From positions 146,381 through 210,380 of the forward strand of contig CALJKV010000037.1 of NCBI GenBank assembly GCA_937974245.1: a stretch of 64,000 nt of DNA, given 5' to 3'. The notes under the pieces are model-generated. The model was not told the DNA's origin. It did not search any database and saw only the letters and a program-made list of their open reading frames with translations. The position numbers and the translations under genes were made by a program. This document shows, piece by piece, positions 27,104 through 35,480 of this stretch (position 1 is its first letter; each line of letters begins with the position of its first letter). This DNA is from an uncultured Chloroflexota bacterium. GTDB lineage: Bacteria > Chloroflexota > Anaerolineae > Aggregatilineales > Phototrophicaceae.

Positions 27104-28270
27104 ATGAACACCCCATCCGACTACCCGTATCCGACACTTGACCTGGGACCGCTGAACCCGCTCCTGGACGACAGCGAGATTACCGAAATCATGATCAATA
27201 ACTATGAAACCATCTATATCGACCGGCGGGGCGTGATTGAAAAAGTGGACGCCCGTTTCCGCGATGAAGACCACGTGCTGGAAATCATCCGGTTAATCCT
27301 TGAGCCGTTGGGGCTGCGAGCGGACGAGTCCTCTCCGATTGTGGATGGCCGCTTGCCGGATGGCTCGCGGGTGCATGTCGTCCTGTATCCCATCGCGATC
27401 ACCGGCCACAGCCTGACCATCCGTAAGTTTCTCACCAGGCCGCTGGCTATCGAAGATTTGATCGGTTTCGGCTCACTCACAGCGGATATGGCGGACTTCA
27501 TGCGAGCGTGCGTGCGAGGGCGGTTGAATATCCTCGTTTCCGGTGGCACGGGTTCAGGCAAAACCACCATACTGAATGTGCTGGCGAACTTCATCCCCGA
27601 CGATGAGCGTATCATCATCCTGGAAAACGCTGTGAGCTTACAGTTGAACCAACCACACCGCATCATCCTGGAAACACGCCCGGCCAACCTGGAAGGGCGC
27701 GGCGAGATTAACCTGCGCCAGCTCACGCAGTCTGCTATGAAAATGCGCCCGGATCGCATCGTGATTAACGAGGTGAACAGCGCCGAAGTCGCCGACGTGC
27801 TGGAAGCGATCAACACTGGCTTTGACGGTTCGATGTTCACTATTCATGCCAACAGCCCGCGTGACGCTTTCACCCGACTGGAAGTCATGGCGACGATGAG
27901 CGGCCTCTCGATGCCGCTGCTGGCGATCCGGGAGCGCATCGCCAACGGCCTCGACCTGGTGGTGCAGCAGATGCGCCTGCCAGATGGTACGCGCAAGATC
28001 ATGAGTATCGCGGAAGTCACCGGGATGCAGGGTGACATGATTACCATCCGAGACATCTTCCAGTATGTGCAGACCGGCAGAACCGCCCAGGGGACAAATG
28101 GCTACTTCAGCGCCACCGGGCAGGTGCCATTGTTCATGCGCCGCCTGGCCGATATGGGGATCGAACTGCCGATGCAGATGTTCACCGCGCCGTATGGCAC
28201 ACCGGCTGTGCCGCCTGTCCCACCTGTCCCGCCAGTTCCCCCTGTGCCACCCATCCCCCCCCGGCGGTAG
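27104..28270 (+). CDS. cpaF: CpaF/VirB11-family secretion ATPase, orphan
   Basis: A 388-residue cytoplasmic ATPase that would power a Tad/Flp pilus or type IV-like secretion machine. Seen: ITEIMINNYETIYIDRRGVI near residue 25 (typical CpaF N-domain), GRLPDGSRVHVVL near 85, Walker A GGTGSGKTTILN near 147, the Asp box ILENAVSLQLN, Walker B region MRPDRIVINEVNSAEVADVL near 215 and the His box IHANSPRDAF near 248. Start is the ATG at 27104 with AGGAGA upstream. The last 30 residues are a repeated P-V-P-P tail. No other Tad/Flp gene (pilin, TadB/C, CpaB) is in the window, so its partners lie elsewhere or are absent. Confidence 0.85.
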   Translation: MNTPSDYPYPTLDLGPLNPLLDDSEITEIMINNYETIYIDRRGVIEKVDARFRDEDHVLEIIRLILEPLGLRADESSPIVDGRLPDGSRVHVVLYPIAITGHSLTIRKFLTRPLAIEDLIGFGSLTADMADFMRACVRGRLNILVSGGTGSGKTTILNVLANFIPDDERIIILENAVSLQLNQPHRIILETRPANLEGRGEINLRQLTQSAMKMRPDRIVINEVNSAEVADVLEAINTGFDGSMFTIHANSPRDAFTRLEVMATMSGLSMPLLAIRERIANGLDLVVQQMRLPDGTRKIMSIAEVTGMQGDMITIRDIFQYVQTGRTAQGTNGYFSATGQVPLFMRRLADMGIELPMQMFTAPYGTPAVPPVPPVPPVPPVPPIPPRR

Positions 28271-28411
28271 ACGATCAGCGGACGTTCCCCCGTCCTATCT
28301 CATACAGGTCGGGGGGAAGCTGTCCTTCCCATTCATATTCAGCAAACAGACCCGATAATCTGCTCGCACAGTTTGCAGTTGTGAAGACACTGCGAAAGGA
28401 ACTGGTGACGT

Positions 28412-28678
28412 ATGTTTACCCCATTTGACGGACACTTGAATGACTTACGGTTGCAAGATATCCAACGGAACGCAGCCCGTGCACGCCTGATTCTTGAATC
28501 AGACCACCGCCACCACCCCGTTTTTGTGCTGCGGCTGTACCGTCCAGCACTCAGCCGAATCGGATTCGGGCTGGTACAGATTGGTACAACCTTGCAGCGG
28601 CACTATGGCGAAATTCACGCCGCTCCATTCGCGCAGCATCACCCGATGCGCTCTGGCGGGGGCAAATCGGATGCCTAA
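28412..28678 (+). CDS. Small hypothetical protein
   Basis: An 88-residue reading frame with AAAGGA upstream of its ATG. It begins MFTPFDGHLNDLRLQDIQRN and continues with a basic amphipathic helix (AARARLILESDHRHHP). The segment LSRIGFGLVQIGTTLQ is mildly hydrophobic. The first half looks like a genuine soluble helix; the tail is less protein-like. No family recognised and no conserved neighbours, so this may be a real small gene or chance. Confidence 0.45.
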   Translation: MFTPFDGHLNDLRLQDIQRNAARARLILESDHRHHPVFVLRLYRPALSRIGFGLVQIGTTLQRHYGEIHAAPFAQHHPMRSGGGKSDA

Positions 28679-28717
28679 AATAGCTTGCATCTCAGGCGAT
28701 CTTCACCGTCTCTTTAT

Positions 28718-28744
28718 TTGCATTTTCCCTACGCTTGCTATAAT
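28718..28744 (+). promoter_or_regulatory. Putative promoter of the SET-domain gene
   Basis: TTGCAT (28718-28723) and a perfect TATAAT (28739-28744) are separated by 15 nt, slightly short, and lie about 95 nt before the GTG start. Match by eye only. Confidence 0.35.
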
Positions 28745-28839
28745 AATGCGCTGCACCAACCGCTGCCTCTTGTTAGCGGGGCTTCATCTGGTCGGCGGCC
28801 TCTACCGTTGTATTCCCACAGGGGAAAGTGAGCTAATCA

Positions 28840-29421
28840 GTGTCTGAACAGCCAAAATCGTATCTTTCTCCCAAGCTAGAATATCTGCCGCTTCCGCAGA
28901 AAGGTTTTTTTGGTGTTTTCGCCCGTGAAACGCTCCAGGCCGGTGAACTGATGGTGATGTGGGCGGGCGAACTGGTCACTCTTGAACACCTGGCCGACCT
29001 GCCGCAGGTGCTGCGCAGCCGGAGCGTACAGGTTGAAGACAACCTGTTCCTGGTGCCAACCCAGACCGAACCCGCTGACTTTATCAACCACTCGTGCGAA
29101 CCGAACGCGCTGCTCAGCGGGCAGATCGCGCTTGTCGCCCGCCGGGACATCGCGCCAGGCGAGGAAATCTGTTACGACTATGCCATGACCGATGGCAGCC
29201 CCTACGACGAGTTTCCCTGTTCGTGTGGCGCGGCGGCCTGCCGGGGGCGTGTCGCCGGGGATGATTGGCAGCTGCCCGAACTGCAGGCCCGCTACCGGGG
29301 GCATTTTTCACCCTATCTACAGCGCCGGATAGATCGGATGCGGGCCGGTTTTATGGGCGATCTGGAGGCCCTGCCCGAACTCAGTTCCGAAATTCCGCAA
29401 CGTGTGTCGAACGTGATATAG
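28840..29421 (+). CDS. SET-domain protein methyltransferase
   Basis: A 193-residue protein with the complete SET fold that transfers methyl from S-adenosylmethionine to lysine. GFFGVFARETLQAGELMVM near residue 23 is the N-terminal SET motif. FINHSCEPNALLSG near 83 is the SAM and pseudoknot motif, and GEEICYDYAMTD near 107 carries the catalytic Tyr. The post-SET zinc cysteines follow as CSCGAAACRG near 128. It starts at GTG 28840 with GGGGAAAGTGAG upstream. Bacterial members are sparse and their substrates are mostly unknown. Neighbours (small hypothetical protein, convergent TPR gene) give no clue. Confidence 0.85.
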   Translation: MSEQPKSYLSPKLEYLPLPQKGFFGVFARETLQAGELMVMWAGELVTLEHLADLPQVLRSRSVQVEDNLFLVPTQTEPADFINHSCEPNALLSGQIALVARRDIAPGEEICYDYAMTDGSPYDEFPCSCGAAACRGRVAGDDWQLPELQARYRGHFSPYLQRRIDRMRAGFMGDLEALPELSSEIPQRVSNVI

Positions 29422-29451
29422 CAACCTCACGCGCAGCCGCATGAGATGAAA

Positions 29452-29479
29452 AAGGGGAGAGTCGGCGGATTCTCCCCTT
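29452..29479. terminator. Bidirectional terminator between SET and TPR genes
   Basis: AAGGGGAGA (29452-29460) and TCTCCCCTT (29471-29479) form a 9-bp stem with a 10-nt loop. An A-run on the left gives a U-run on the minus strand, and a T-rich stretch follows on the plus strand, so it can serve both convergent genes. Confidence 0.7.
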
Positions 29480-29502
29480 CCTTTGTTTGTGGCGTGGCGA
29501 CA

Positions 29503-30567
29503 CTACACACGGCGCGGGTTTTCCAGCAGTAGGGCGATGACCACCGGGCCGTCCCAACCGCCGCGTGCATGGCCGATCACAGCGGTGTACTCGCCGCTAA
29601 CCGGCGACTCGTAGTCGAGGATGGCCGCCGATAGGTCGGTATCACTGACATCATCATTGGCAATAAGGGGGATGCCATTCGGGTCGAGGATGACCAGCAG
29701 CGGGTCGGATTGCCCATCCGTTGTCACCGCGACCATATTGATTTTTTGCCCGGCTTCCACCATGAACGGCAGGCGGAAGAACCCCCCGAACGACATCGTG
29801 ATACGGACGCGATCACCCGATTCGAGCGCGTCCATATCCACCGTATCGCGACGATTGAGCTTAATCCATTGATAGTAGTCCACCGCGCCTTCCGGGTACT
29901 GTTCGAGCCGGGTCTGGGCGTAGCCGCGTATGAGATACAGCACCGCTGCATCGGGGCGGAAAGTAATCGCTTGCGAGAGGTCACTGATTACCGCCGGGAG
30001 GTCATCCAGCGCAAGGTACAGGTCTGCCCGCCGGAAGTACCCTTCGGCATCATCCGGTTGCAGGTCAGTATAGAGGTTGTAATCGGCCAGGGCGGAATCG
30101 GCATCGCCCGTCACCCGGTAGAGCAGGCCGCGCTCCAGGTAAACCGGGGCATAGGCCGGGTCGAGCGCCACCGCCTGGTTAAAATCTACCAGGGCGGCAT
30201 CCAGGTCCCGCTGGCGCACGTAGAGCTTGCCACGCAGCAGATACCCTTCGGGGGCATCCGGCAGCAGGTCAATATAGTGGTTGTAGTCGGCCAGCGCCGC
30301 CGGGTAATCGCGATTTTCGGCATAAAGCGTGCCACGCTCACGGTAGGCCAGCACCCCATCCGGCGCCAGAGCAATCACCTGGCTGTACTCCGCCAGCGCC
30401 TGCTCGTAGTCCTCCGCCAGCACATGCAACCGGGCACGGCTCAAATACGTGACCACCTGAAAAACAGTTTGCAGGTGGTCGAAGGGGGCGGGCGGCACAT
30501 CCCCGGATTGGGCGGCAGCGGGCAGGGCGACCAGCAGAAGCAGTAAGAGGGTCGTGAGGATACGCAT
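29503..30567 (-). CDS. Exported TPR-repeat protein with PPC-like C-terminal domain
   Basis: A 354-residue protein with a signal peptide (MRILTTLLLLLLVALPAAAQ). Residues about 40-240 hold six or seven tetratricopeptide repeats with the typical A-x-x-D-x-x-x-A/Y pattern (for example DYPAALADYNHYIDLLPDAP). The final 110 residues form a beta-domain like bacterial pre-peptidase C-terminal domains (INMVAVTTDGQSDPLLVILDPNG, SGEYTAVIG). The ATG at 30567 is preferred because it begins the signal peptide directly and has GGAA upstream; a GTG at 30585 would add six residues. It is likely a surface scaffold. Confidence 0.75.
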   Translation of the reverse strand: MRILTTLLLLLLVALPAAAQSGDVPPAPFDHLQTVFQVVTYLSRARLHVLAEDYEQALAEYSQVIALAPDGVLAYRERGTLYAENRDYPAALADYNHYIDLLPDAPEGYLLRGKLYVRQRDLDAALVDFNQAVALDPAYAPVYLERGLLYRVTGDADSALADYNLYTDLQPDDAEGYFRRADLYLALDDLPAVISDLSQAITFRPDAAVLYLIRGYAQTRLEQYPEGAVDYYQWIKLNRRDTVDMDALESGDRVRITMSFGGFFRLPFMVEAGQKINMVAVTTDGQSDPLLVILDPNGIPLIANDDVSDTDLSAAILDYESPVSGEYTAVIGHARGGWDGPVVIALLLENPRRV

Positions 30568-30956
30568 GGGACACATTCCAATCACAGACTCATCAAGCAG
30601 TCACGCAGTTGACCGAGCAGGCAGCGGGTTAAGACCACTGTTTGCGAAGGAACGAACCTTGAACCGCGTCAATCTTAAAACTATAGCACGTCCCTGCCCC
30701 CGGATGGGCAAATTCTCTTAAAATACTCAGTTTGGCCCGTGACATTCACCGCACAACAAAGCAGGCAGACAAAGTTTACGCATAGATTTCTATTCTTGAT
30801 GTTACAATTATCTCATGAACAAGTATCGGCTTGGGCCTGTGCAGCGCCGAAACAGTGTCGAACGGCATGATAGGCGCAGTGTGGTGCAGTGTGAGGTTGA
30901 CAAGAGAACTCGCGTGTCCTGCCGCCAGGTCTTAGGCCAATGGGAGTGTAATTGTA
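30568..30956. other. Intergenic region between divergent genes
   Basis: 389 nt separate the TPR gene and the response-regulator kinase, and presumably hold both promoters. AT-rich stretches near 30680-30740 and 30780-30825 are the best candidates, but no well-spaced -35/-10 pair stands out. A short CACGCAGTTGACC near 30602 resembles the end of the palindromic family at 11324. No convincing gene is present. Confidence 0.4.
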
Positions 30957-32066
30957 ATGAAGATACTGGTTATTGAAGATGAAAACACGATACGGGAAGA
31001 ACTCGTTGATTGGCTCACCTTTGAAGGTTTTGAAGCCCTGGGCGCCGCGAACGGACGCGAAGGGATTGAAATGGCGTTGGCGGATGTGCCAGACTTGATT
31101 ATCAGCGATATCACGATGCCGGAAGTGGATGGCTACGGTGTTTTGCTGGAGCTGCAAAAACACCCGCGTACAATGTCCATCCCCTTCGTCTTTTTGACAG
31201 CGCGGGCCGATAAGTCCTTTGTGCGGCATGGCATGGAACTGGGCGCGGATGATTACCTCACCAAGCCCTTCACGCTGGTCGAGTTAATGTCGGCCATCAA
31301 TGCCCGGTTAGCCCGCCATGATGCCATTACCACCGGTATCCGCCAGGAAGTGAATGACTTTAAGGCGAAGATCATGCGGATGGTGAGCCACGAACTCAAA
31401 ACACCGCTATCATCACTCATCTTTGTTCAGCAGATTATCGAACGCCAATTAGGGCAGCTTGGTGAACGCGAACTCACAGACCTGCTGCAAACGATGCGCG
31501 TCGGCACTGACCGCTTAGAGCATCTGGTCCAACAGATTATTTACCTGACTCAGATTGAAAGTGGGGTTCTGAACCCGGAAACCATTGAAGAAACCGGTGA
31601 CATGGTTTACCTGTGGCAGTTAATGCCGCTGGCCGTTGACCAGGCGCGGCGACATGCCTTCCGCAACCGGCAAGGACAGATTGCGCTCGATCAGCGTGAC
31701 GCGGAAGTAGCGGTCTGGGGTCGAACCGACCTGCTTAAACATGCGCTGGCGGAACTGCTCTCGAATGCGCTCAACTTCTCCTCGGAAGACCGGCCTGTAG
31801 CCGTGACCCAATGGAAGTCGGAAGGGCGGGTCTGGATCAGTGTGCTGGATCAGGGCATTGGCATGTCTCGTGACGAAATGCGTAAAGCCACCGGCACTTT
31901 TCAACAGGTGCAGCGGGAAACGCGAGAGCAGCAAGGGCTGGGCATGGGGTTAGTCGTCGTCCAGCAGTTGATTGAGCTTCATGGCGGCACATTTGAGATT
32001 GGGTCGGTGAGCGGCAAAGGCACACAGGTGACATTCAGCCTGCCGATCTATCAGGAACCCGCGTAG
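30957..32066 (+). CDS. Response regulator-histidine kinase (REC at the N-terminus)
   Basis: A 369-residue cytoplasmic protein. Residues 1-118 are a receiver domain (ILVIEDENTIREEL, phospho-Asp in LIISDITMPEVDGYG, Lys in DDYLTKPFT). Residues 135-200 are a HisKA domain with His in MVSHELKTPLSSLIF. Residues 250-367 are a HATPase_c domain (LAELLSNALNFSS; VLDQGIGMSRDEM; GLGMGLVVVQQL). Such REC-HK proteins relay phosphate from an upstream kinase to a downstream regulator. The large hybrid kinase at 4764-8309 is one conceivable partner, by inference only. Confidence 0.88.
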   Translation: MKILVIEDENTIREELVDWLTFEGFEALGAANGREGIEMALADVPDLIISDITMPEVDGYGVLLELQKHPRTMSIPFVFLTARADKSFVRHGMELGADDYLTKPFTLVELMSAINARLARHDAITTGIRQEVNDFKAKIMRMVSHELKTPLSSLIFVQQIIERQLGQLGERELTDLLQTMRVGTDRLEHLVQQIIYLTQIESGVLNPETIEETGDMVYLWQLMPLAVDQARRHAFRNRQGQIALDQRDAEVAVWGRTDLLKHALAELLSNALNFSSEDRPVAVTQWKSEGRVWISVLDQGIGMSRDEMRKATGTFQQVQRETREQQGLGMGLVVVQQLIELHGGTFEIGSVSGKGTQVTFSLPIYQEPA

Positions 32067-32125
32067 GGCGGGCGCTGCCTGCCGTGTTCAGTCGCCGCTA
32101 TCGTTACCTGTTATTCCTCCCCAAC

Positions 32126-32153
32126 AAAAAACGACCTCTCCGAAGATGAGAGG
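32126..32153 (-). terminator. Terminator of the minus-strand operon
   Basis: CCTCTC (32135-32140) and GAGAGG (32148-32153) form a hairpin which on the minus strand is followed by a run of U (complement of 32126-32131). It lies 116 nt after the GT9 gene stop and probably ends the operon that begins at 38047. Confidence 0.65.
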
Positions 32154-32268
32154 CCCTGTAAGGTTATCGGTTGATTCCGGTATTACTCGCTGTTGAGATA
32201 TTTAATCTAACGGAATATCCACAACTGTATCGTTGAGGCACAACTCTTAGAAGAAATCAGCAGGTGGG

Positions 32269-33357
32269 TTAATTTGGAAGAAATGCCAGCAGCCATTCTG
32301 CGACTTCGTCCACGCTGATGCCGTCCCGCGCCCAATCCCAATCAGCGGGTGCGCCCTGCGCGACGCCGCCCGACTGCACACGCGCCGGTTTCCACAGTGC
32401 CAGGGCGTTATCCGTAAACGGGGCGTAGCGAGCCGGGTCGGACGGGCCGAGGATCATGGCGGTGGGCGCTCCGGCAGCGGCAGCCAGGTGCGTCAGGCCG
32501 GTATCGTTGCCAATATACAGGCGAGACAGACTGGCGAGGGCAGCGATTTCACTAAATGACAGGACACCGAGAAAGACCTGCGCGGGGGTCTGTAAGCGCG
32601 ACTGCACCGCCGCGATGATCGCCCCATCACCCGGCCCGGCCAGTAGAACTAAATGGGCATCCAGCTTAACCGCCAGCCGGTCAGCCAGAGCAGCGAAGTG
32701 CTCCGGCGGCCAGCGTTTCACGTCGAGCGTCATGCCAGGGTTGCGCCCCCCCGCAGGATTGATGATGAGCAGCGGCTTGTCTCCATGCAGCAAAGCGCGA
32801 ACCCGTTCCCGGTCGGCGGCGTCTACCGGGATATTGGCATGGCAGCCGGATACATCCAAACCCAGGGCGCGGGGAACATCCAGGTAAATCTCGGCTTCAT
32901 GGCGTGGTTGCAGGGGGTCTATTGCAGCACGAACCGTATAGCCAAAACCGCGTCCGGCACTGTCTAATCCGGCGCGGTGGGGGATGCCGGAAAGCAGCAG
33001 CGCCAGGCTCATCAGCGGCGAACGGACAAGCGACACGGCCAGGTCGTAGTTTCCCGCCCGTAGCTGGCGCACAAATCGGGCGAATCCGCTGGGAGTCTTT
33101 ACCGGGAGCGCCGACGGGCCGGTATCCAGTACCGCGTCCAGCAGGGGATGGTCAGCAATCGCCGGGCATGACCAACTGCCCACCGCCCAGGTGATATGGG
33201 CAGCAGGATAAGCACGGCGCAGCGATTGTAAAACCGCCGTCGCCAGCACCACATCCCCGATACAGCACGGCAGAATCAGAACGATACACCCTGGCTGCTC
33301 CGGCGCGGGGCGCGTCGGGCAGAGACGGCTCATTAGGTGGTAGATGGGGGACAACAA
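32269..33357 (-). CDS. Glycosyltransferase family 9 (heptosyltransferase-like)
   Basis: A 362-residue GT-B glycosyltransferase. ILPCCIGDVVLATAVLQSLRRAYP near residue 30 is the usual GT9 N-terminal motif, and the C-terminal half has INPAGGRNPGMTLDVKRWP and YIGNDTGLTHLAAAAGAPT with FGPSDP-like LGPSDPARYAPF, the nucleotide-sugar-binding signature. It would add a heptose or other sugar to a cell-surface glycan. The start is uncertain: an in-frame TTG at 33357 lies 18 nt after the preceding stop with GTGAGAG upstream, while an ATG lies at 33333. It is the last gene of the operon. Confidence 0.85.
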   Translation of the reverse strand: MLSPIYHLMSRLCPTRPAPEQPGCIVLILPCCIGDVVLATAVLQSLRRAYPAAHITWAVGSWSCPAIADHPLLDAVLDTGPSALPVKTPSGFARFVRQLRAGNYDLAVSLVRSPLMSLALLLSGIPHRAGLDSAGRGFGYTVRAAIDPLQPRHEAEIYLDVPRALGLDVSGCHANIPVDAADRERVRALLHGDKPLLIINPAGGRNPGMTLDVKRWPPEHFAALADRLAVKLDAHLVLLAGPGDGAIIAAVQSRLQTPAQVFLGVLSFSEIAALASLSRLYIGNDTGLTHLAAAAGAPTAMILGPSDPARYAPFTDNALALWKPARVQSGGVAQGAPADWDWARDGISVDEVAEWLLAFLPN

Positions 33358-33375
33358 AAATCTCTCACCCGTCCG

Positions 33376-34143
33376 CTACACTGGCGGCCAGGGGTAATTC
33401 GGGCCGGAAGAATGTGGGGCCGGGTACTTCTTGCTCTCCAGCATCCGGCGTACCCGATTCTGGCAGGCGACAATCTCGTCGGTGGAGAGCAGCTTGCGAA
33501 GCCTTTGGTAAAAATCACTTTCCGGGTCATCCAGGCTCTGGCACAGCCGCGAAATATCCTCCAGGAAGGGTTCCGGCACTGGCTGCCCGGCAAAATCCCA
33601 GATGACAGTACGCAGTTTGTCATCCTCATGGAACGTGATACCGTGATCTATCCCCCACAGCCGCCCCTGTTCATCCACCAGACAGTGACCGCCCTTGCGA
33701 TCCGCATTGTTCACAATGTAGTCGAAGGCCGCCAACTGCTGCAATGGCTGCATCATGTTTTCGTCAAACGTGAAGTAATTCTGTTCGGGATTATGGTCAA
33801 TGTAAGCCTGCACCGACCCCAGGCCACGCGGGCCGTCACGCAGCACCGTCGGCGGCACTAACCGCCAGCCGAGTTCCTGCGAAGTCAGGAAGGACGCCAC
33901 CTCACGACGGCATAACGTACCTGGCTCGAAATCCCACAGGCGACGCTCCCCCTTCTGGGGTTTGTAGACGGCGGAAATGACCGCGTCCTCATGTTTGATG
34001 GAGACCAGAAATGTGTAGTTGGAACTCCAACGCATCAGGCCATGTTCGATCTCAAACACACCCTTATACAGGATGTCCAATACCTTCTGGATGGTCATTT
34101 CTTCCCGCTGGGGGCGGGCGTCTCCCTCTGGTGGTTGATCCAT
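33376..34143 (-). CDS. SCO1664-family PI3/4-kinase-like protein
   Basis: A 255-residue protein of the TIGR03843/SCO1664 family, related to phosphatidylinositol 3/4-kinases and therefore a presumed small-molecule or protein kinase. Recognisable blocks are AVYKPQKGERRLWDFEPGTL near residue 65 (Lys for ATP), REVASFLTSQELGW and AAFDYIVNNADRKGGHCLVD near 170 (catalytic loop with D and N). GRLWGIDHGITFHEDDKLRTV near 195 supplies the metal-binding D. The ATG at 34143 is chosen with AGGA upstream; the frame is open further. It belongs to a trio with DUF3090 and a phosphomutase-like protein immediately upstream (19-bp gap). Confidence 0.85.
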   Translation of the reverse strand: MDQPPEGDARPQREEMTIQKVLDILYKGVFEIEHGLMRWSSNYTFLVSIKHEDAVISAVYKPQKGERRLWDFEPGTLCRREVASFLTSQELGWRLVPPTVLRDGPRGLGSVQAYIDHNPEQNYFTFDENMMQPLQQLAAFDYIVNNADRKGGHCLVDEQGRLWGIDHGITFHEDDKLRTVIWDFAGQPVPEPFLEDISRLCQSLDDPESDFYQRLRKLLSTDEIVACQNRVRRMLESKKYPAPHSSGPNYPWPPV

Positions 34144-34162
34144 GCGTATCAGTCCTGCTGCT

Positions 34163-34678
34163 CTACGTCCAATAATATACCAGACGTCCATTCTGGCGGG
34201 GATCGGCGCGGCCTGCCCGGACAACCTGCATGGTATGGGCGCTCAGATTCCGCATCTGCAGGCGGCTGCACCACATCCGCACCGACGACGGTTCGGCGGA
34301 GTCATCCACCTCGTCTTCTTCCGAACGCGGTATGAGTTCCTGGGCGACCAGAACCACCATATCCAGGTCTTCGTCGTAGCCCAACCCCATTTGTGCCACC
34401 CGGAACATCGGCTCAATCGGCTCACGCAAGTCCATATCCACGTTATCCAGGTTGGCTTCGTGCGGTTCACCTTCGGCGGGCGGCTTGCGTTTATCCAGGT
34501 CTTCCAGCATCTCACGGATCGCCTCACTCAACGCCCAGGCCTGCTCTTTTTCAATCGTCAACGAAACAATCTTGCTGCCCTGCCCACCTTGCAGGTGAAA
34601 AACGCGCTGTCCTTTCGGGCCGATTGTGCCAATCGTAATAAAATCTACTGGATTGAGTTCAATTTCCTGGTTTGCCAT
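34163..34678 (-). CDS. DUF3090 family protein
   Basis: A 171-residue protein of the DUF3090 family (TIGR03847), the second member of the conserved trio with the SCO1664-type kinase and MSMEG_4193-type phosphomutase. Typical sequence: VDFITIGTIGPKGQRVFHLQ near residue 11 and IVSLTIEKEQAWALSEAI near 38. An acidic linker and a C-terminal block WCSRLQMRNLSAHTMQVVRAG follow; in this family the C-terminus often carries a zinc-ribbon-like CxxC, here only one Cys is seen. The function is unknown. AGGGTAAAGC precedes the ATG; the phosphomutase stop is 21 bp upstream. Confidence 0.85.
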   Translation of the reverse strand: MANQEIELNPVDFITIGTIGPKGQRVFHLQGGQGSKIVSLTIEKEQAWALSEAIREMLEDLDKRKPPAEGEPHEANLDNVDMDLREPIEPMFRVAQMGLGYDEDLDMVVLVAQELIPRSEEDEVDDSAEPSSVRMWCSRLQMRNLSAHTMQVVRAGRADPRQNGRLVYYWT

Positions 34679-34699
34679 GCTTTACCCTATCGCCCCCGG

Positions 34700-35368
34700 T
34701 TACGGCTGCTGTTCCTGCGGCACGCCGGATTCCTTCGCCTGTGCTTTCTGATCGCGCTCTAACTGGAGAACGTGTGCGACATCATTCATTGTAGTGACAA
34801 ACGGACGGCCAAAACCCAGCATGATACCGCTGATTGATGCGGGCGAGACCACAATCCGCTGGAAGTTATCCAGGTGCATTCCCAGAAAATGTGCCAGCAC
34901 CATTTTAATCAGATCGGCATGGGATACCACGATGACCACCTGGCGGGGATGCCGCTCGGCCAGAGCTTCCACCGCGTTGACCGCCCGCACCTGGACTTCC
35001 CGCATCGTCTCACCGTTGGGGAAGTAAGCTCTTGAAGGATATTCCTGGACAACCTGCCACATTTTGCGTCGCGCCAGGGTGCTGATCTTCTCGCCTTCCC
35101 AGTCCCCGTAGCGCACCTCGCCAATCCCCTCCAGATGTTGAATCGGCAGGTGCGGGTGATGCTGCTGGATCGCCTGGGCGGTTTCCATCGTGCGTTCAAG
35201 CGGGCTGGCATAAATCTGGTTGAGCGGCGCATCCGCCAACCGCTGCCCCAGGGCGATGGCCTGTGCCTGGCCGTTTTCATTCAGATGCACACCGGGCGTC
35301 CAACCGGCCAGCCTGCCGGTTTTTACATAATCATTTACCGCATGTCGAATCAATAGAATCTGAGTCAT
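34700..35368 (-). CDS. Histidine phosphatase superfamily protein, MSMEG_4193-type putative phosphomutase
   Basis: A 222-residue protein of the phosphoglycerate mutase-like superfamily. The nucleophilic histidine lies in ILLIRHAVND (residues 4-13). LNENGQAQAIALGQRL, YASPLERTMETAQAI (second Arg), an acid in EGIGEVRYGDWEGE near 82 and the second histidine in VIVVSHADLIKMVL near 150 complete the active site. This subgroup (TIGR03848) occurs with a PI-kinase-like protein and DUF3090, as here. The start overlaps the upstream micro-ORF by 38 nt, which implies translational coupling. Confidence 0.87.
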   Translation of the reverse strand: MTQILLIRHAVNDYVKTGRLAGWTPGVHLNENGQAQAIALGQRLADAPLNQIYASPLERTMETAQAIQQHHPHLPIQHLEGIGEVRYGDWEGEKISTLARRKMWQVVQEYPSRAYFPNGETMREVQVRAVNAVEALAERHPRQVVIVVSHADLIKMVLAHFLGMHLDNFQRIVVSPASISGIMLGFGRPFVTTMNDVAHVLQLERDQKAQAKESGVPQEQQP

Positions 35369-35480
35369 CGTGTGTCTCGTCGCTTCCAGTGGTGTACGCT
35401 GTGCCGATGATAATCAGCCCCAATGCGATAATAGCATATCCAGCCGCTATTTGCACAAATTCAAGGGGCAGCCAGGTCAC
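35331..35480 (-). CDS. Overlapping micro-ORF, single transmembrane helix
   Basis: A 49-codon frame begins with GTG at 35480, overlapping the permease stop in a GTGA junction. It ends with TGA at 35331-35333, 38 nt inside the phosphomutase gene. The predicted peptide has one strong membrane helix, AAGYAIIALGLIIIGTAY (residues 12-29), then an acidic tail TGSDETHDDSDS. It fills exactly the gap between two operon genes, with overlaps at both ends, which is why it is called despite its size. A peptide of this kind could assist the permease, but this is inference. Confidence 0.55.
   Translation of the reverse strand: MTWLPLEFVQIAAGYAIIALGLIIIGTAYTTGSDETHDDSDSIDSTCGK

Noticed and set aside
28190..28270. 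Short tandem CCACCTGTCCC-like repeats
   Set aside because: They encode the in-frame P-V-P-P tail of CpaF, not a CRISPR or other array.
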